Positions 51,804 to 61,508 of a stretch of 64,000 bases of DNA are shown here, in pieces; within the stretch, counting starts at the first letter, position 1; the number at the start of each line of letters is the position of its first letter. Origin of the DNA: Chitinophaga rupis. Lineage in GTDB: Bacteria > Bacteroidota > Bacteroidia > Chitinophagales > Chitinophagaceae. The notes beneath the pieces are model-generated. The model searched no databases. It was not told the origin of the DNA and saw nothing but the letters and a program-made list of their open reading frames with translations. Both the position numbers and the translations under genes were made by a program. Where the stretch lies: contig NZ_FOBB01000004.1 in the NCBI RefSeq assembly GCF_900109685.1, positions 93,842 to 157,841 on the forward strand, read 5' to 3'.

Positions 51804-52505
51804 ATGGGTAACAGCTTATCAGGTAAAATTGCGCTTGTTGTTGATGGAACCAGTTATGTGGGTAAAGGCATTGTGCAGGCTTTTCTTGAAGAAAATGCAA
51901 CGGTAGTGGTACCGGCTTCCAGTGTAAGTGATATTGCCGGCTTAAAAGCCGCGCTGCAAAGCGTTCCGCAGGATAAACTGGTTACCTTTCTCACAGATAT
52001 AGCCGACTATGCGAAGGTGAAGGATTATGCGGATATGCTCTATAACCAGTTTAAACGTATAGACCTGGCAGTTACCTATATAAATGCCAGCCGCAATACC
52101 CGCTCTTTCCTGCAAACTGATATTGAAGAATGGCAAACAATGGGCAACAGCCTTACCGCTTATTTTGCAGCCAGCAGGGCGCTGTTCACCTTAATGCAGG
52201 ACCCCGGCAGCATGTATGTTACCATGAGCAATGCAGCGCACCTTGCACGTAAGCCGCACACCAGCCTGCACCACCTTTCCAGCCTGTTCCAGATGGAAAT
52301 TGCAGGCCTGTTTGCGCGGGAAAAGCACAAGATCAAAACCAGGTACCATCATGTGTATATTGAAAATGTTATTGCTCCCGTAATGGTAGGGCAATTCATT
52401 ATAAAACTGTACTGTGGCCAGGCAGCAGCGCCGGAGAAAATATTTCAATGCTGCATTACTAAAACTTTTCATAACGAAATAATACAGGCTATACTGAAGG
52501 ATTAA
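51804..52505 (+). CDS. Degenerate SDR-fold protein between AraC and efflux system 3
   Basis: 233 residues with the overall SDR pattern (GKIALVVDGTSYVGKGIVQAFLEE; TDIADYAKVKDYADMLYNQFKRIDLAVTYINAS). Key residues are lost: the cofactor glycine motif TGxxxGxG reads VDGTSYVG, NAG is NAS (94-96), and where YxxxK is expected there is LHHLS (155-159). The Ser position (142) is kept. A working NAD(P)-dependent dehydrogenase is therefore unlikely; a binding, sensing or structural role is more plausible. It precedes the adaptor gene by 100 bp on the same strand. The gap contains the dyad CCGCT-N4-AGCGG (52539-52552). Confidence 0.8.
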   Translation: MGNSLSGKIALVVDGTSYVGKGIVQAFLEENATVVVPASSVSDIAGLKAALQSVPQDKLVTFLTDIADYAKVKDYADMLYNQFKRIDLAVTYINASRNTRSFLQTDIEEWQTMGNSLTAYFAASRALFTLMQDPGSMYVTMSNAAHLARKPHTSLHHLSSLFQMEIAGLFAREKHKIKTRYHHVYIENVIAPVMVGQFIIKLYCGQAAAPEKIFQCCITKTFHNEIIQAILKD

Positions 52506-52605
52506 GCTATGTCATAAACACAGCTGCCATACTATACTCCGCTATGGAGCGGCTATACTATTGCCTGTGAGGTAGCGTAACACTAAATATTTAATTATAC
52601 GAATA

Positions 52606-53757
52606 ATGAAAAAAACAACAGCTGTAAGTACAGGAACTGCAGGATTGGTCTTATGTCTTTTAATACCAGCATTAATGATCCAGGGATGCAAGGGAACGGC
52701 AGAAGGGCAAAACGCCGCCGGCGCCCCGCCGCAAAAGCTGCCCGTTATTACCATACAACCCGCACAAGCCAGGGTAACAACCGTGTATAGCAGCACCCTG
52801 GAAGGCGTAGTGAATGTTGAAGTAAGGCCCCAGGTATCCGGAAGCCTGCTGAAAATCTATGTAGATGAAGGCGCCCTGGTGCGGGCCGGCCAGCCGCTGT
52901 TCTTTATAGATGACCGTGTATACCGGCAGCAGTTGAACACTGCCCTTGGCACCTTACATAATGCAGAAGCCAACATGGAATCTGCCCGCATAAATGTTAC
53001 AAAAACGGAAACCCTGGTACAGAACAAGGTAAGCTCTAATATAAACCTTGAAACAGCCAAAGCAGCTTTTGCTGCTGCCAAAGCGGTGGTAGAACAGGCA
53101 CAGGCTGCGGTAGAAAACGCACGCATAAACATAGGTTATTGCACCATTACAGCCCCGGTGAGCGGTTATATAGGACGCATTCCGTTTAAGCTGGGCAGCC
53201 TGGTATCCCCTACCGGTACCACGCCGCTTACATTATTATCAGACACGCATAACGTGAACGCCTACTTCAGTATGGGTGAGCGCGATTTTGTGAACTTTGA
53301 AAAGCAGCACCCCGGCAATAATACGGCGCAAATGCTGGATCATGTTCCAGCGGTGTCCCTGCAATTGCCGGATGGCAGCCTGTATGCTGAGAAAGGAAAA
53401 ATAACCGCTGTAGAAGGCCAGTTTGATAAAGGAACCGGCTCTATTACTTTAAGGGCCACTTTTCCCAATAACAAGTCCATACTGCGTTCCGGCAATACCG
53501 GTAAAATACTGATAGATCAGCAGTTTGATAACGTGCTGTTATTACCCATTGCATCTACCATGGAAATACAGGATAAAATATATGCCTTTACAGTAGATAA
53601 CGGCAATAAGGTGAAACAGGTGCCCTTACAGTCATCCGGCAAAACCGGTACGGACTACATTATTACGGGCGGCCTGCAACCCGGCGCCAGGGTGGTAAGC
53701 CAGGGCTTTGAACGCCTGCAGAACGGAATGACCATTACGCCGGAACCGGCAAAATAA
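52606..53757 (+). CDS. RND periplasmic adaptor lipoprotein (efflux system 3)
   Basis: 383 residues; lipobox MIQGC. Membrane fusion features: lipoyl half VSGSLLKIYVDEGALVRAGQ, Ala-rich alpha-hairpin (about 105-165), second lipoyl half ITAPVSGYIGRIPFKLG, beta-barrel and membrane-proximal domain. It is clearly paralogous to the adaptor of system 2 (same block order and lengths) but lacks its proline run. First gene of the pump operon. No consensus promoter was found directly upstream; an AraC-dependent promoter is possible. Confidence 0.9.
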   Translation: MKKTTAVSTGTAGLVLCLLIPALMIQGCKGTAEGQNAAGAPPQKLPVITIQPAQARVTTVYSSTLEGVVNVEVRPQVSGSLLKIYVDEGALVRAGQPLFFIDDRVYRQQLNTALGTLHNAEANMESARINVTKTETLVQNKVSSNINLETAKAAFAAAKAVVEQAQAAVENARINIGYCTITAPVSGYIGRIPFKLGSLVSPTGTTPLTLLSDTHNVNAYFSMGERDFVNFEKQHPGNNTAQMLDHVPAVSLQLPDGSLYAEKGKITAVEGQFDKGTGSITLRATFPNNKSILRSGNTGKILIDQQFDNVLLLPIASTMEIQDKIYAFTVDNGNKVKQVPLQSSGKTGTDYIITGGLQPGARVVSQGFERLQNGMTITPEPAK

Positions 53758-53858
53758 ATTCCTGACAAACAAACCAGGCGATCTTCTAAACCGTTGAGTG
53801 GCGTTTGCATATGCTGTTTTTAACACAGCGCATTGCAACATAAAACATGTGATCCATT

Positions 53859-56800
53859 ATGCTTAAAAAATTCATAACAAGACCCGTTCTTGCAACAGTG
53901 ATATCCCTGATATTGGTAATACTGGGTATTGTGGGTATGACCTCGCTTCCCATTACACAGTTCCCGGATATTGCACCGCCCTGTATAACGGTAAGCACCG
54001 TATACCCCGGCGCCAGCAGTGATGTAATAGCCCGCTCTGTAGCGCCCCCGCTGGAAGATGCCATCAATGGCGTGGAAGACATGACCTACATGACCTCTAC
54101 TTCCAGTAACGATGGTACCCTTACCATTAATGTATATTTTAAGCTGGGGGTGAACCCTGACCAGGCCGCGGTGAATGTACAGAACCGCGTATCCCAGGCT
54201 ACCAGCCAGCTGCCCGCAGAAGTGATCCAGTACGGTATCACCACCTTAAAACAGCAGAACAGCACCATTATGTTCCTGGCTATAACAGCTACAGATCCAT
54301 CATACGATGAAACCTTTCTGCAGAACTATGCCAAAATAAATATAGTGCCTGAAATAAAACGTGTGAATGGTGTGGGTCAGGCAAACGTATTTGGCAATAA
54401 GGATTATTCTATGCGCGTTTGGCTGAAGCCGCAGATAATGGCCGCTTACGGCATTACGCCGCAGGAAGTGGCCGCCGCCATACAGGACCAGAACCTGGAA
54501 GCCGCACCGGGCCGGTTTGGGCAAAGCACGCCGGAGGCCATGGAATATGCTATTAAATACAAGGGCAAACTCTCTACCCCGGAAAGCTATGAGAACATTA
54601 TTGTACGCGCCAACACAGACGGCTCTGTACTAAGGCTGAAAGATGTAGCGCGGGTAGAGCTGGGTGCATTCAACTACACCATCAACGCTACCTTCAATAA
54701 AAATAAAACAGTAGTAGCCGGCATTTATCAAACAGCAGGTTCCAATGCAAATGAAATAGAGACACAGCTGCAGGCAAAAATGAAGGAGCTCTCAAAATCC
54801 TTTCCGCCGGGTATTACGTATGAAATACCTTACAGCTCCAAGAAATCGCTGGATGAATCCATTAACCAGGTGATACACACACTTATTGAAGCTTTTGTGC
54901 TGGTGTTTATTGTGGTGTTCATCTTTTTGCAGGATTTCCGGTCTACCCTTATTCCTGCCATTGCGGTGCCGGTATCTATTATAGGTACATTCTTCTTTAT
55001 GAAGATCTTTGGCTTCTCCATTAACATACTTACGTTGTTTGCGCTGGTACTGGCCATTGGTATTGTGGTGGATGATGCCATTGTAGTGGTGGAGGCCGTG
55101 CATGCCAAAATGGAAAAGCGGAAGCTGCCTGCCAGGGCGGCTACGGTATCGGCTATGAGCGAGATCACCGGCGCCATTGTATCCATTACACTGGTGATGT
55201 CGGCGGTGTTCTTACCCGTAGGTTTTATGGATGGGCCAACGGGCGTATTCTACCGGCAGTTTGCATTAACGCTGGCTATTGCCATCCTGATCTCTGCGGT
55301 GAATGCGCTTACCTTAAGCCCTGCGCTTTGTGCCTTGTTCCTGAAGGATGCGCATAGCCATGCTACCGGTGAAAAAGGTGAACATCCCCAACAGAAGACC
55401 AGCTTTGGCAAACGCTTCTTTGCAGGGTTTAATGCAGGCTTTAATAAGCTCACCACCCGTTACGGCCTCTCCGTGCTTTTCTTAATAAAAAAGAAATGGG
55501 TGGGCTTTACAGCGCTGGCCGGCGTTTTTGCCCTGCTGGTGTTTTTGGCCAAAACAACGCCTACCGGTTTTATACCGGATGAAGACCAGGGCTTTTTGAT
55601 CGTATCCGTTTCACTGCCGCCCGGCGCTTCACTGGAACGTACAAACGAAGCCATGATAAAAGGGCGGGATATGATCTCCTCATTCCCCTTTGTAAAGAAT
55701 ACCGTGTCTGTTTCCGGTCTTAACATTTTAACGAACAGCGCCAGCTCTTCGGCCGGTTTAATGCTGGTACAGCTGAAAGACCTGGAAGAACGGGGAAAAA
55801 CAAAAGATATAAACCAGATCCTGGGAATGCTGCAAGGCACGCTCATGGATGTGAAAGGCGCCTCCTTTTATGTGCTGGCATTACCTACGGTACAGGGCTT
55901 TGGTACCACTACCGGTATTGATATGGTACTGCAGGACCGCACCGCAGGCAGCATAGATAAATTTAATCAGGTGACCCAGGGATTTCTTGGGGAACTAATG
56001 AAACAGCCGGAAATAGCCCTTGCATTTACCACCTTTAACACCGGGTACCCGCAGTATGAGATGGAAATAGATGAAATGAAGACCAAACAGCTAGGCGTTA
56101 ATGTAAAGGACCTGGTAACGGTAATGCAAGGGTTTTACGGCAGTATGCAGGCATCGGACTTTAACCGCTTTGGCAAGTACTACCGCGTAGTGCTGCAATC
56201 CGCAGCAGAAGACCGTGCGGACCTTTCTTCACTGGATGGTATTTCAGTGTCGAACCGCGATGGACAAATGGTGCCGGTAAAAACACTGATCAACATGAAA
56301 CGGGTGTACGGTACAGAAACGGTTGACCACTTTAACATGTTCAACGCTATCAGTGCAACGGTAATGCCTAAACCGGGATTTAGTACCGGCCAGGCCATTA
56401 CCGCTATTGAGCGCGTGAAGGCCACCAATTTACCAACAGGCTATACTACTAACTGGAAAGGGCTTACCCGGGAAGAACAATCTGCAGGCAGTAAAACCAT
56501 TTTCATATTTGCGTTATGCCTGGTGTTTGTGTACCTGCTGCTAAGCGCGCAGTATGAAAGCTACCTGCTGCCGTTTTCCGTTATGCTCTCCATCCCTACC
56601 GGGTTATTGGGCGTATTTATAGGAATAAAGATCGGCGGTATAGAGAACAACATTTATGTACAGGTAGCCCTGATCATGCTCATAGGCCTGCTGGCAAAGA
56701 ATGCCATCCTTATTGTGGAGTATGCAGTACAGCGCCGGCGTGCCGGTAAATCGCTGGTAGCTGCAGCCGTAGACGGCGCCAAGGCAAGGCTGCGCCCTAT

Positions 56801-57047
56801 TATTATGACCTCCCTTGCCTTTATTGCAGGCCTTATACCGCTGCTGCGCGCCGTAGGCCCCTCTGCCCTTGGTAACCACTCCATAGGCTGGGCAGCTGTT
56901 GTAGGCATGTTAAGCGGGGTGCTGCTGGGCATATTCATTATACCCGTATTGTTTGTAGTGTTCCAATACCTGCAGGAGCTGGTAAAGCGCCCCTCAAAAC
57001 ACGAGGCGTACGATGAATACGGACAAGCCATACCCGGGCATATTTAA
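53859..57047 (+). CDS. RND efflux permease, HAE1 type (efflux system 3)
   Basis: 1062 residues, full RND topology. TM4 carries VVDDAIVVVEAVH (Asp405-Asp406), and TM10 has LLAKNAILIVE. Strongly similar block by block to the system 2 pump, for example the N-terminal FITRPVLATVISLILVILGI and the central EAVHAKME, so the two operons arose by duplication. The system 3 pump has a longer His/Gly-rich loop near 500 (HSHATGEKGEHPQQ). Together with its adaptor and OMF it should form a tripartite exporter for hydrophobic or amphiphilic compounds. Confidence 0.93.
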   Translation: MLKKFITRPVLATVISLILVILGIVGMTSLPITQFPDIAPPCITVSTVYPGASSDVIARSVAPPLEDAINGVEDMTYMTSTSSNDGTLTINVYFKLGVNPDQAAVNVQNRVSQATSQLPAEVIQYGITTLKQQNSTIMFLAITATDPSYDETFLQNYAKINIVPEIKRVNGVGQANVFGNKDYSMRVWLKPQIMAAYGITPQEVAAAIQDQNLEAAPGRFGQSTPEAMEYAIKYKGKLSTPESYENIIVRANTDGSVLRLKDVARVELGAFNYTINATFNKNKTVVAGIYQTAGSNANEIETQLQAKMKELSKSFPPGITYEIPYSSKKSLDESINQVIHTLIEAFVLVFIVVFIFLQDFRSTLIPAIAVPVSIIGTFFFMKIFGFSINILTLFALVLAIGIVVDDAIVVVEAVHAKMEKRKLPARAATVSAMSEITGAIVSITLVMSAVFLPVGFMDGPTGVFYRQFALTLAIAILISAVNALTLSPALCALFLKDAHSHATGEKGEHPQQKTSFGKRFFAGFNAGFNKLTTRYGLSVLFLIKKKWVGFTALAGVFALLVFLAKTTPTGFIPDEDQGFLIVSVSLPPGASLERTNEAMIKGRDMISSFPFVKNTVSVSGLNILTNSASSSAGLMLVQLKDLEERGKTKDINQILGMLQGTLMDVKGASFYVLALPTVQGFGTTTGIDMVLQDRTAGSIDKFNQVTQGFLGELMKQPEIALAFTTFNTGYPQYEMEIDEMKTKQLGVNVKDLVTVMQGFYGSMQASDFNRFGKYYRVVLQSAAEDRADLSSLDGISVSNRDGQMVPVKTLINMKRVYGTETVDHFNMFNAISATVMPKPGFSTGQAITAIERVKATNLPTGYTTNWKGLTREEQSAGSKTIFIFALCLVFVYLLLSAQYESYLLPFSVMLSIPTGLLGVFIGIKIGGIENNIYVQVALIMLIGLLAKNAILIVEYAVQRRRAGKSLVAAAVDGAKARLRPIIMTSLAFIAGLIPLLRAVGPSALGNHSIGWAAVVGMLSGVLLGIFIIPVLFVVFQYLQELVKRPSKHEAYDEYGQAIPGHI

Positions 57048-57112
57048 AAAACATTTTTACCTGGTGGCGGTACAGCCGCCATCAGCTTTTGATCTCATAA
57101 ACAGTGGCAGAT

Positions 57113-58540
57113 ATGTATAAGTATAAACGGTCCGTTCTTTTTCTTTGTGCAATGGTGATCACCGCTGCAGTTAATTCCTGCGTAACGCAGAAGTACAAGG
57201 CCCCGGCACTGGACCTGCCGGCTGCTTTCCGCACAGACAGCGCCGGCAATGTGTCTGATTCCGGCATAGCTACTATCTCTTACCATGCCTTTTTCACCGA
57301 CCCGGTGCTGCTGCAATTAATAGACAGCGGTATAACGCACAACTATAACCTGCAGGTGGCCATCAAACAAATTGATTATGCCGCGCAGGCCTTTAAACAG
57401 GCTAAATGGAACAATGCCCCCACGGTTAACCTTACCGTAGGGCAGGCCTCTATTTCCCGGCCTTCAGACAACAGCCTGAATGGGCTTACTGCCAGCCAGT
57501 TCCTGGGCCAGAGCTATATAGCAGATTATACCACCGGTTTAAACATCTCCTGGGAAGCAGATATATGGGGTAAGATAAAAAGCCGGAAAGATGCTGCACT
57601 GGCTGACTACCTTGGATCACAGGAAGCGGCAAAAGCAGTACAAACAAAGCTGGTATCTGATATTGCACAAGGATATTATAATCTGCTGATGCTGGATACG
57701 CAACTGGAAGTAACCCGTAAAAGCATTGCTTTATACGACAGCTCTATTGCCGTAACCACCATGCTGCGGGACGCCGGTAATGTAACCACGCTGGCCATAC
57801 AGCAGCTGGAAGCATCGCGTGAGCAGGCTGCATCCATGCTGCCGCAGCTGGAGCAGCAATTATTGGCGCAGGAAAATGCACTGTCAGTACTTACCGGTAA
57901 AAACCCCGGTAAAATAGGCCGCACAGGAGGCATCTCATCCTTATCATTACACGAAACATTATCAGCCGGCATTCCCGCAAACATGGTAAGCCGCCGGCCG
58001 GATATACGCCAGTCTGAAATGACGTTGATGCAAGCACATGCTATGATGAACGTATCCCGCGCCAGCATGTACCCTTCTTTAACCATTACCGGCCAGGGTG
58101 GCCTGAATGCTTTTGATGCAGGTAACTGGTTTAAGATACCCGGTTCCCTTTTTGCTACCGGCGCAGGTTCACTGGTGCAACCTTTATTACAGAATAAACG
58201 CTTAAAAACACAATACGAACAATCAAAGATAAGCCGCGAACAGGCGGAGCTGCAGTTCAAACAATCGGTATTAACAGCGCTGGGCGAGGTATCCAATTCC
58301 CTTTCACAGATTGTTAAGCTAAAGGAACAGGAGCAGCATACCAGCCGGCAGGTGCTGGTATTAGAACAGGCGGTAAAAAATTCCAGCCTGCTGTATGATA
58401 CCGGCGATGCCAGCTACCTGGAAGTATTGACGGCACAGAATAATAAGCTGCAGGCCGACCTTAGCCTGGCTGGTTTGCAACGGCAGCGTTTGAGCGCGGA
58501 AGTAATATTATACCAGGCTTTGGGTGGAGGCTGGCAATAG
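57113..58540 (+). CDS. NodT-type outer membrane efflux lipoprotein (efflux system 3)
   Basis: About 475 residues from MYKYKRSVLFLC; an in-frame GTG three codons upstream is less likely. Lipobox AVNSC. The NodT landmarks are conserved with the system 2 OMF: YKAPALDLPAAF, GLNISWEADIWGKIKSRK and the C-terminal LSAEVILYQALGGGWQ, almost identical to that of system 2. It ends the operon, followed by a U-tract terminator. Trimeric outer membrane channel by family. Confidence 0.9.
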   Translation: MYKYKRSVLFLCAMVITAAVNSCVTQKYKAPALDLPAAFRTDSAGNVSDSGIATISYHAFFTDPVLLQLIDSGITHNYNLQVAIKQIDYAAQAFKQAKWNNAPTVNLTVGQASISRPSDNSLNGLTASQFLGQSYIADYTTGLNISWEADIWGKIKSRKDAALADYLGSQEAAKAVQTKLVSDIAQGYYNLLMLDTQLEVTRKSIALYDSSIAVTTMLRDAGNVTTLAIQQLEASREQAASMLPQLEQQLLAQENALSVLTGKNPGKIGRTGGISSLSLHETLSAGIPANMVSRRPDIRQSEMTLMQAHAMMNVSRASMYPSLTITGQGGLNAFDAGNWFKIPGSLFATGAGSLVQPLLQNKRLKTQYEQSKISREQAELQFKQSVLTALGEVSNSLSQIVKLKEQEQHTSRQVLVLEQAVKNSSLLYDTGDASYLEVLTAQNNKLQADLSLAGLQRQRLSAEVILYQALGGGWQ

Positions 58541-58586
58541 GTTATAGTGTTATGTTACAGTATGTAACAGTTGTAGGTTTTAAACC

Positions 58587-58620
58587 GGCCGGGGCATTCC
58601 TACCCTGGCCTTTTTATTTT
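58587..58620 (+). terminator. Terminator of efflux system 3 operon
   Basis: GGCCGGGG (58587-58594) and CCCTGGCC (58603-58610) pair over 8 bp including one G-U, with an 8-nt loop, followed by TTTTTATTTT. Confidence 0.85.
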
Positions 58621-58628
58621 GTTATGGT

Positions 58629-59357
58629 TTAATGATACTTTTTGCTGCCATCTGCCCGCCGCAGAAAATGCATTCTGTAAAAGCCCTTGTAGGCAATACC
58701 GAAAGTACCTTCGTAATATCCATTGCCAAGCCGGCTATTGGTTTTTGAGAAACCTGTGGTGGCATATCCCGTACTTATAAAAACCGAAAAAAATTGAAAT
58801 TCACTTATTCTGAAATATTTATTGAGCGTTACACCTGCTATCAGCCCATTTGCAGTTTGTATATCGTACGACCGGTGCAGGTCTTTTTCATTAATAACTT
58901 CAAATACACTGCTCGTCCACCCAATGTAGGGCTCCACCGAAATATTGTGCTTAAGATCTATTGAGTAGCCAACATAATAATCCAGCTTAATGGGATTAAG
59001 TTCTGCCGAGGGGGTTAAAGTATCGCTTCCGAAAGCAAGATCTGTTTTAGGTCTTATGGTCCAGGGTTTAAATCTAAAGCCTATGGTAAAATTCTTATAC
59101 GCCACCGCAAGCGCCAGTGATCCGCCGAAATGATTGCCAAGCCACTGTTTGGTCTTATTATTGTAAGCGTATCCTGAAACGCCTATTTCGGCCCGTATCC
59201 CAAATCCGGAAACCTTTGTACAGGCAAACGCGGGGTATGGTTCGTAAAAAGAATACCCGGTAACGGTGTCGGTACCGCATGTTATCTCACGGCTGTATTG
59301 CTGTCCATAACAACAGGCCGTACTGAGAACGGCCAGGAGCAACAGGCATCTTTTCAT
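58629..59357 (-). CDS. Predicted outer membrane beta-barrel protein of unknown function
   Basis: About 242 residues from MKRCLLLLAVLSTACCYGQQ, a Sec signal. The mature part looks like an 8-stranded barrel: alternating strands (FGGSLALAVAYKNFTIGFRFKPW; LNKYFRISEFQFFSVFISTGYATTGF) and a final aromatic strand. No named family recognised. An ATG ten codons upstream is in frame but would bury the signal. It converges with the efflux system 3 operon. Confidence 0.7.
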   Translation of the reverse strand: MKRCLLLLAVLSTACCYGQQYSREITCGTDTVTGYSFYEPYPAFACTKVSGFGIRAEIGVSGYAYNNKTKQWLGNHFGGSLALAVAYKNFTIGFRFKPWTIRPKTDLAFGSDTLTPSAELNPIKLDYYVGYSIDLKHNISVEPYIGWTSSVFEVINEKDLHRSYDIQTANGLIAGVTLNKYFRISEFQFFSVFISTGYATTGFSKTNSRLGNGYYEGTFGIAYKGFYRMHFLRRADGSKKYH

Positions 59358-59565
59358 TCTAGCGCGTTGGGGTGTATAATTATCCATTGGCTAAATTTAT
59401 AAACTGTTCAGGCTTTTACCAACTGGATATGTATATGAAGTTACAGGCAGCCAAATGACTGGTAGCTACTTACTTTATTTGCCAGATCAGGCAGATAAAC
59501 ATAAAATATTTTCAATACATTTAGGCTGATTAAATGTATCCCTTACCAAAACATCATTGACTTTC

Positions 59566-60384
59566 ATGAAAGTTATAAGAAGTCTTTGGGGATTAGTTGT
59601 CCTGGCTTTATTCTCATGCCAACCAGGTGATGCCCAGGTCTCTGACAGTATAATTTTTAAAGATAGCCTCGGGCACATCCTAAGCCAAGCTGACCTTGCA
59701 GCTACTACGGGCCAGGTAAATTATGAAATTATGAATAACCACCCTATTAACACAGCAGCTAAACAATTGCATGAAGAAGCAAGAGTATTGGGACAATCAG
59801 GCCAATATGATGAATCCATCAGGAAACTTGAAGCGGCAATGGATCTTGAACCCACATGGGCATACCCGGTTTATGACCTGGCCTTTACCTACCTGTTGAA
59901 AGGTGATTCCGCTAAGGCATTACAATTCTATCAAAAAACGGATGAGCTGCAACCCAAAGGCTTCTTTACTACCAAGACAGCATTATATACCCTGGAAGGT
60001 GAAAAAGCAGGTAAATTCCCCAGTGGTTTGTATATGGCGTATATGCAGATCGAATGGACACAAGATGCAAATGAAAAATTTCAGATCGCAAGAACTATTA
60101 CAGACCATGTGCCTGACTTTGCGCCTGCATGGAAAGAGCTGGCAAACTTACTGGATGATAATACACAGCGGCTGAACGTGATAGACACCGGACTTTCCAA
60201 AGCGCCTGATGCTGAAACACAAGGCGTTTTGCTCATTAACAAGGCTATTATCCTGGATGACAGTGGTAAAAAGGAAGAGGCTAAGAAAATCCTGGGCGAT
60301 TTAATTTTCTCTGCCGCAACAACCACAGCTAATGTGGAGCTGGCAAAATTTGCATTAAAGTCAATAGCGGAGAATAAGCAATAG
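59566..60384 (+). CDS. TPR-repeat lipoprotein
   Basis: About 272 residues from MKVIRSLWGLVVLALFSCQPGDAQ. The hydrophobic segment leads to LFSC, a lipobox, although an AQ site further on could also be cut. Residues about 60-135 hold two to three TPR motifs (EEARVLGQSGQYDESIRKLEAAMDLEPTW; PVYDLAFTYLLKGDSAKALQFYQK), and later helices (EAKKILGDLIFSA) continue the superhelix. Probably a scaffold or binding protein in the envelope; function unknown. A terminator hairpin includes its stop codon. Confidence 0.8.
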   Translation: MKVIRSLWGLVVLALFSCQPGDAQVSDSIIFKDSLGHILSQADLAATTGQVNYEIMNNHPINTAAKQLHEEARVLGQSGQYDESIRKLEAAMDLEPTWAYPVYDLAFTYLLKGDSAKALQFYQKTDELQPKGFFTTKTALYTLEGEKAGKFPSGLYMAYMQIEWTQDANEKFQIARTITDHVPDFAPAWKELANLLDDNTQRLNVIDTGLSKAPDAETQGVLLINKAIILDDSGKKEEAKKILGDLIFSAATTTANVELAKFALKSIAENKQ

Positions 60385-60404
60385 CCGTATTTAATTTACG
60401 GCTA
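60382..60404 (+). terminator. Stem-loop overlapping the TPR lipoprotein stop codon
   Basis: TAGCCGTA (60382-60389), which includes the stop codon, pairs perfectly with TACGGCTA (60397-60404) around a 7-nt loop. A T-rich stretch follows about 12 nt later, so termination is plausible but not textbook. Confidence 0.55.
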
Positions 60405-60473
60405 CCAGACTATTGTTATTTTGTTTCAGCTTAGGACTGGCGCGAAATCAATTAACAAAAAGCAAACACTTAT

Positions 60474-60917
60474 ATGTTTGGGGAGAAAACAGACTTTATC
60501 TTCATAGCATCCGCATTCAGTCTTTTTGCGGTGCTATTCTTTGGATACTTTTTCTTATATGCCTATGGCAAGTATTTCGGCAAAGAGGTAAATGCAGTAA
60601 TAATAGCTACGCCCGGCTCCGCAGGACGTAAAAATAACAAGGCTGTAGTTGCCGTAGACAGCGAAGCGTATGATTATTGTTTATCCAGGGGCGAGTACAA
60701 CAGCGGTAAGTTCCAGGTAGGAACAACCATAAAAGTAAGAGTGGTGCCTATAATAGGCACAATTGTAACTAATACTGATTATCCCGAATTGCCGGTAGCC
60801 ATTATTTATTGGTGTTTGGTATTGGCTTTAGGGAAACATTTTTTAAAAAGTAGCAATGAAGCAATCAAAGGTTACTCATTGATCACTCACACAAAGCTGC
60901 TGCGAATTTTTTTGTAG
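60474..60917 (+). CDS. Membrane protein of unknown function
   Basis: 147 residues. One clear N-terminal transmembrane helix (about 9-31, FIASAFSLFAVLFFGYFFLY), a soluble middle region that looks like a small beta-barrel (VIIATPGSAGRKNNKAVVAVDSEAY), and a weaker second hydrophobic segment (about 106-122). Not recognised. Its 3' end overlaps the convergent gene by 35 bp. It does not look like an ion channel or toxin by any motif I know. Confidence 0.6.
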   Translation: MFGEKTDFIFIASAFSLFAVLFFGYFFLYAYGKYFGKEVNAVIIATPGSAGRKNNKAVVAVDSEAYDYCLSRGEYNSGKFQVGTTIKVRVVPIIGTIVTNTDYPELPVAIIYWCLVLALGKHFLKSSNEAIKGYSLITHTKLLRIFL

Positions 60918-61389
60918 TATAGGCTTTCAGTAATTTCCCTGCGGCCGCCAGTGTTTGAGTAACCCTGCTATCGGGCTGTATGATCTTTTGATCCTCCATG
61001 TAGCGAATGGCTGCGCCATCTTTTGCGTATATACGATATTCGCTTTGGGTTACTTCTCCCCCGGCAGAGCCGCCAATAAGCTTTTCATAGGAAAAGATAA
61101 AGTTACCGGATTGGTAATAGTATTCTTTTTTCCAGCTGCCATCCCCGATACTCCCGGATTCTATGATCTTTACAATCTCTTTGCCCTTAAAGAAGTATTG
61201 TACAATGCCATCCTCCACGCAGCCGTCGGACTCATACTTGAATTGCTCCTGTTTCAGCGATAGGGTATTGATCTCTTTGAATGCAGCACGAATAGCTGAA
61301 ATATCCGTTTCAGTATTTTTCTGTTGAGCATGAAGGCTCAGAACAGGCAAAGCAATTGTCAATAACAGGGTAATTATAATCCGATTCAT
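60883..61389 (-). CDS. Secreted small protein of unknown function
   Basis: About 168 residues from MNRIIITLLLTIALPVLSLHAQQ, a Sec signal. The mature part is rich in Tyr and Glu, with beta strands in the order QFKYESDGCVEDGIVQYFFKG, KKEYYYQSGNFIFSYEK, SEYRIYAKDGAAIRYMED, resembling a small MORN-like or cupin-free beta sheet. Not assigned to a family. Its start is 119 bp from the SUKH gene, in divergent orientation. An ATG 20 codons upstream is in frame but adds no useful sequence. Confidence 0.6.
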   Translation of the reverse strand: MNRIIITLLLTIALPVLSLHAQQKNTETDISAIRAAFKEINTLSLKQEQFKYESDGCVEDGIVQYFFKGKEIVKIIESGSIGDGSWKKEYYYQSGNFIFSYEKLIGGSAGGEVTQSEYRIYAKDGAAIRYMEDQKIIQPDSRVTQTLAAAGKLLKAYTTKKFAAALCE

Positions 61390-61508
61390 TGAGCTGGAAG
61401 TTTCTGTAGTAAACATATTAAATTTTAATAACAAAAAAGAGCCGGGCAATATTCTCTTTGGTAGAGTTATATCCAGGAAGTATATTTAATTACCTGATAA
61501 AAAACAAT

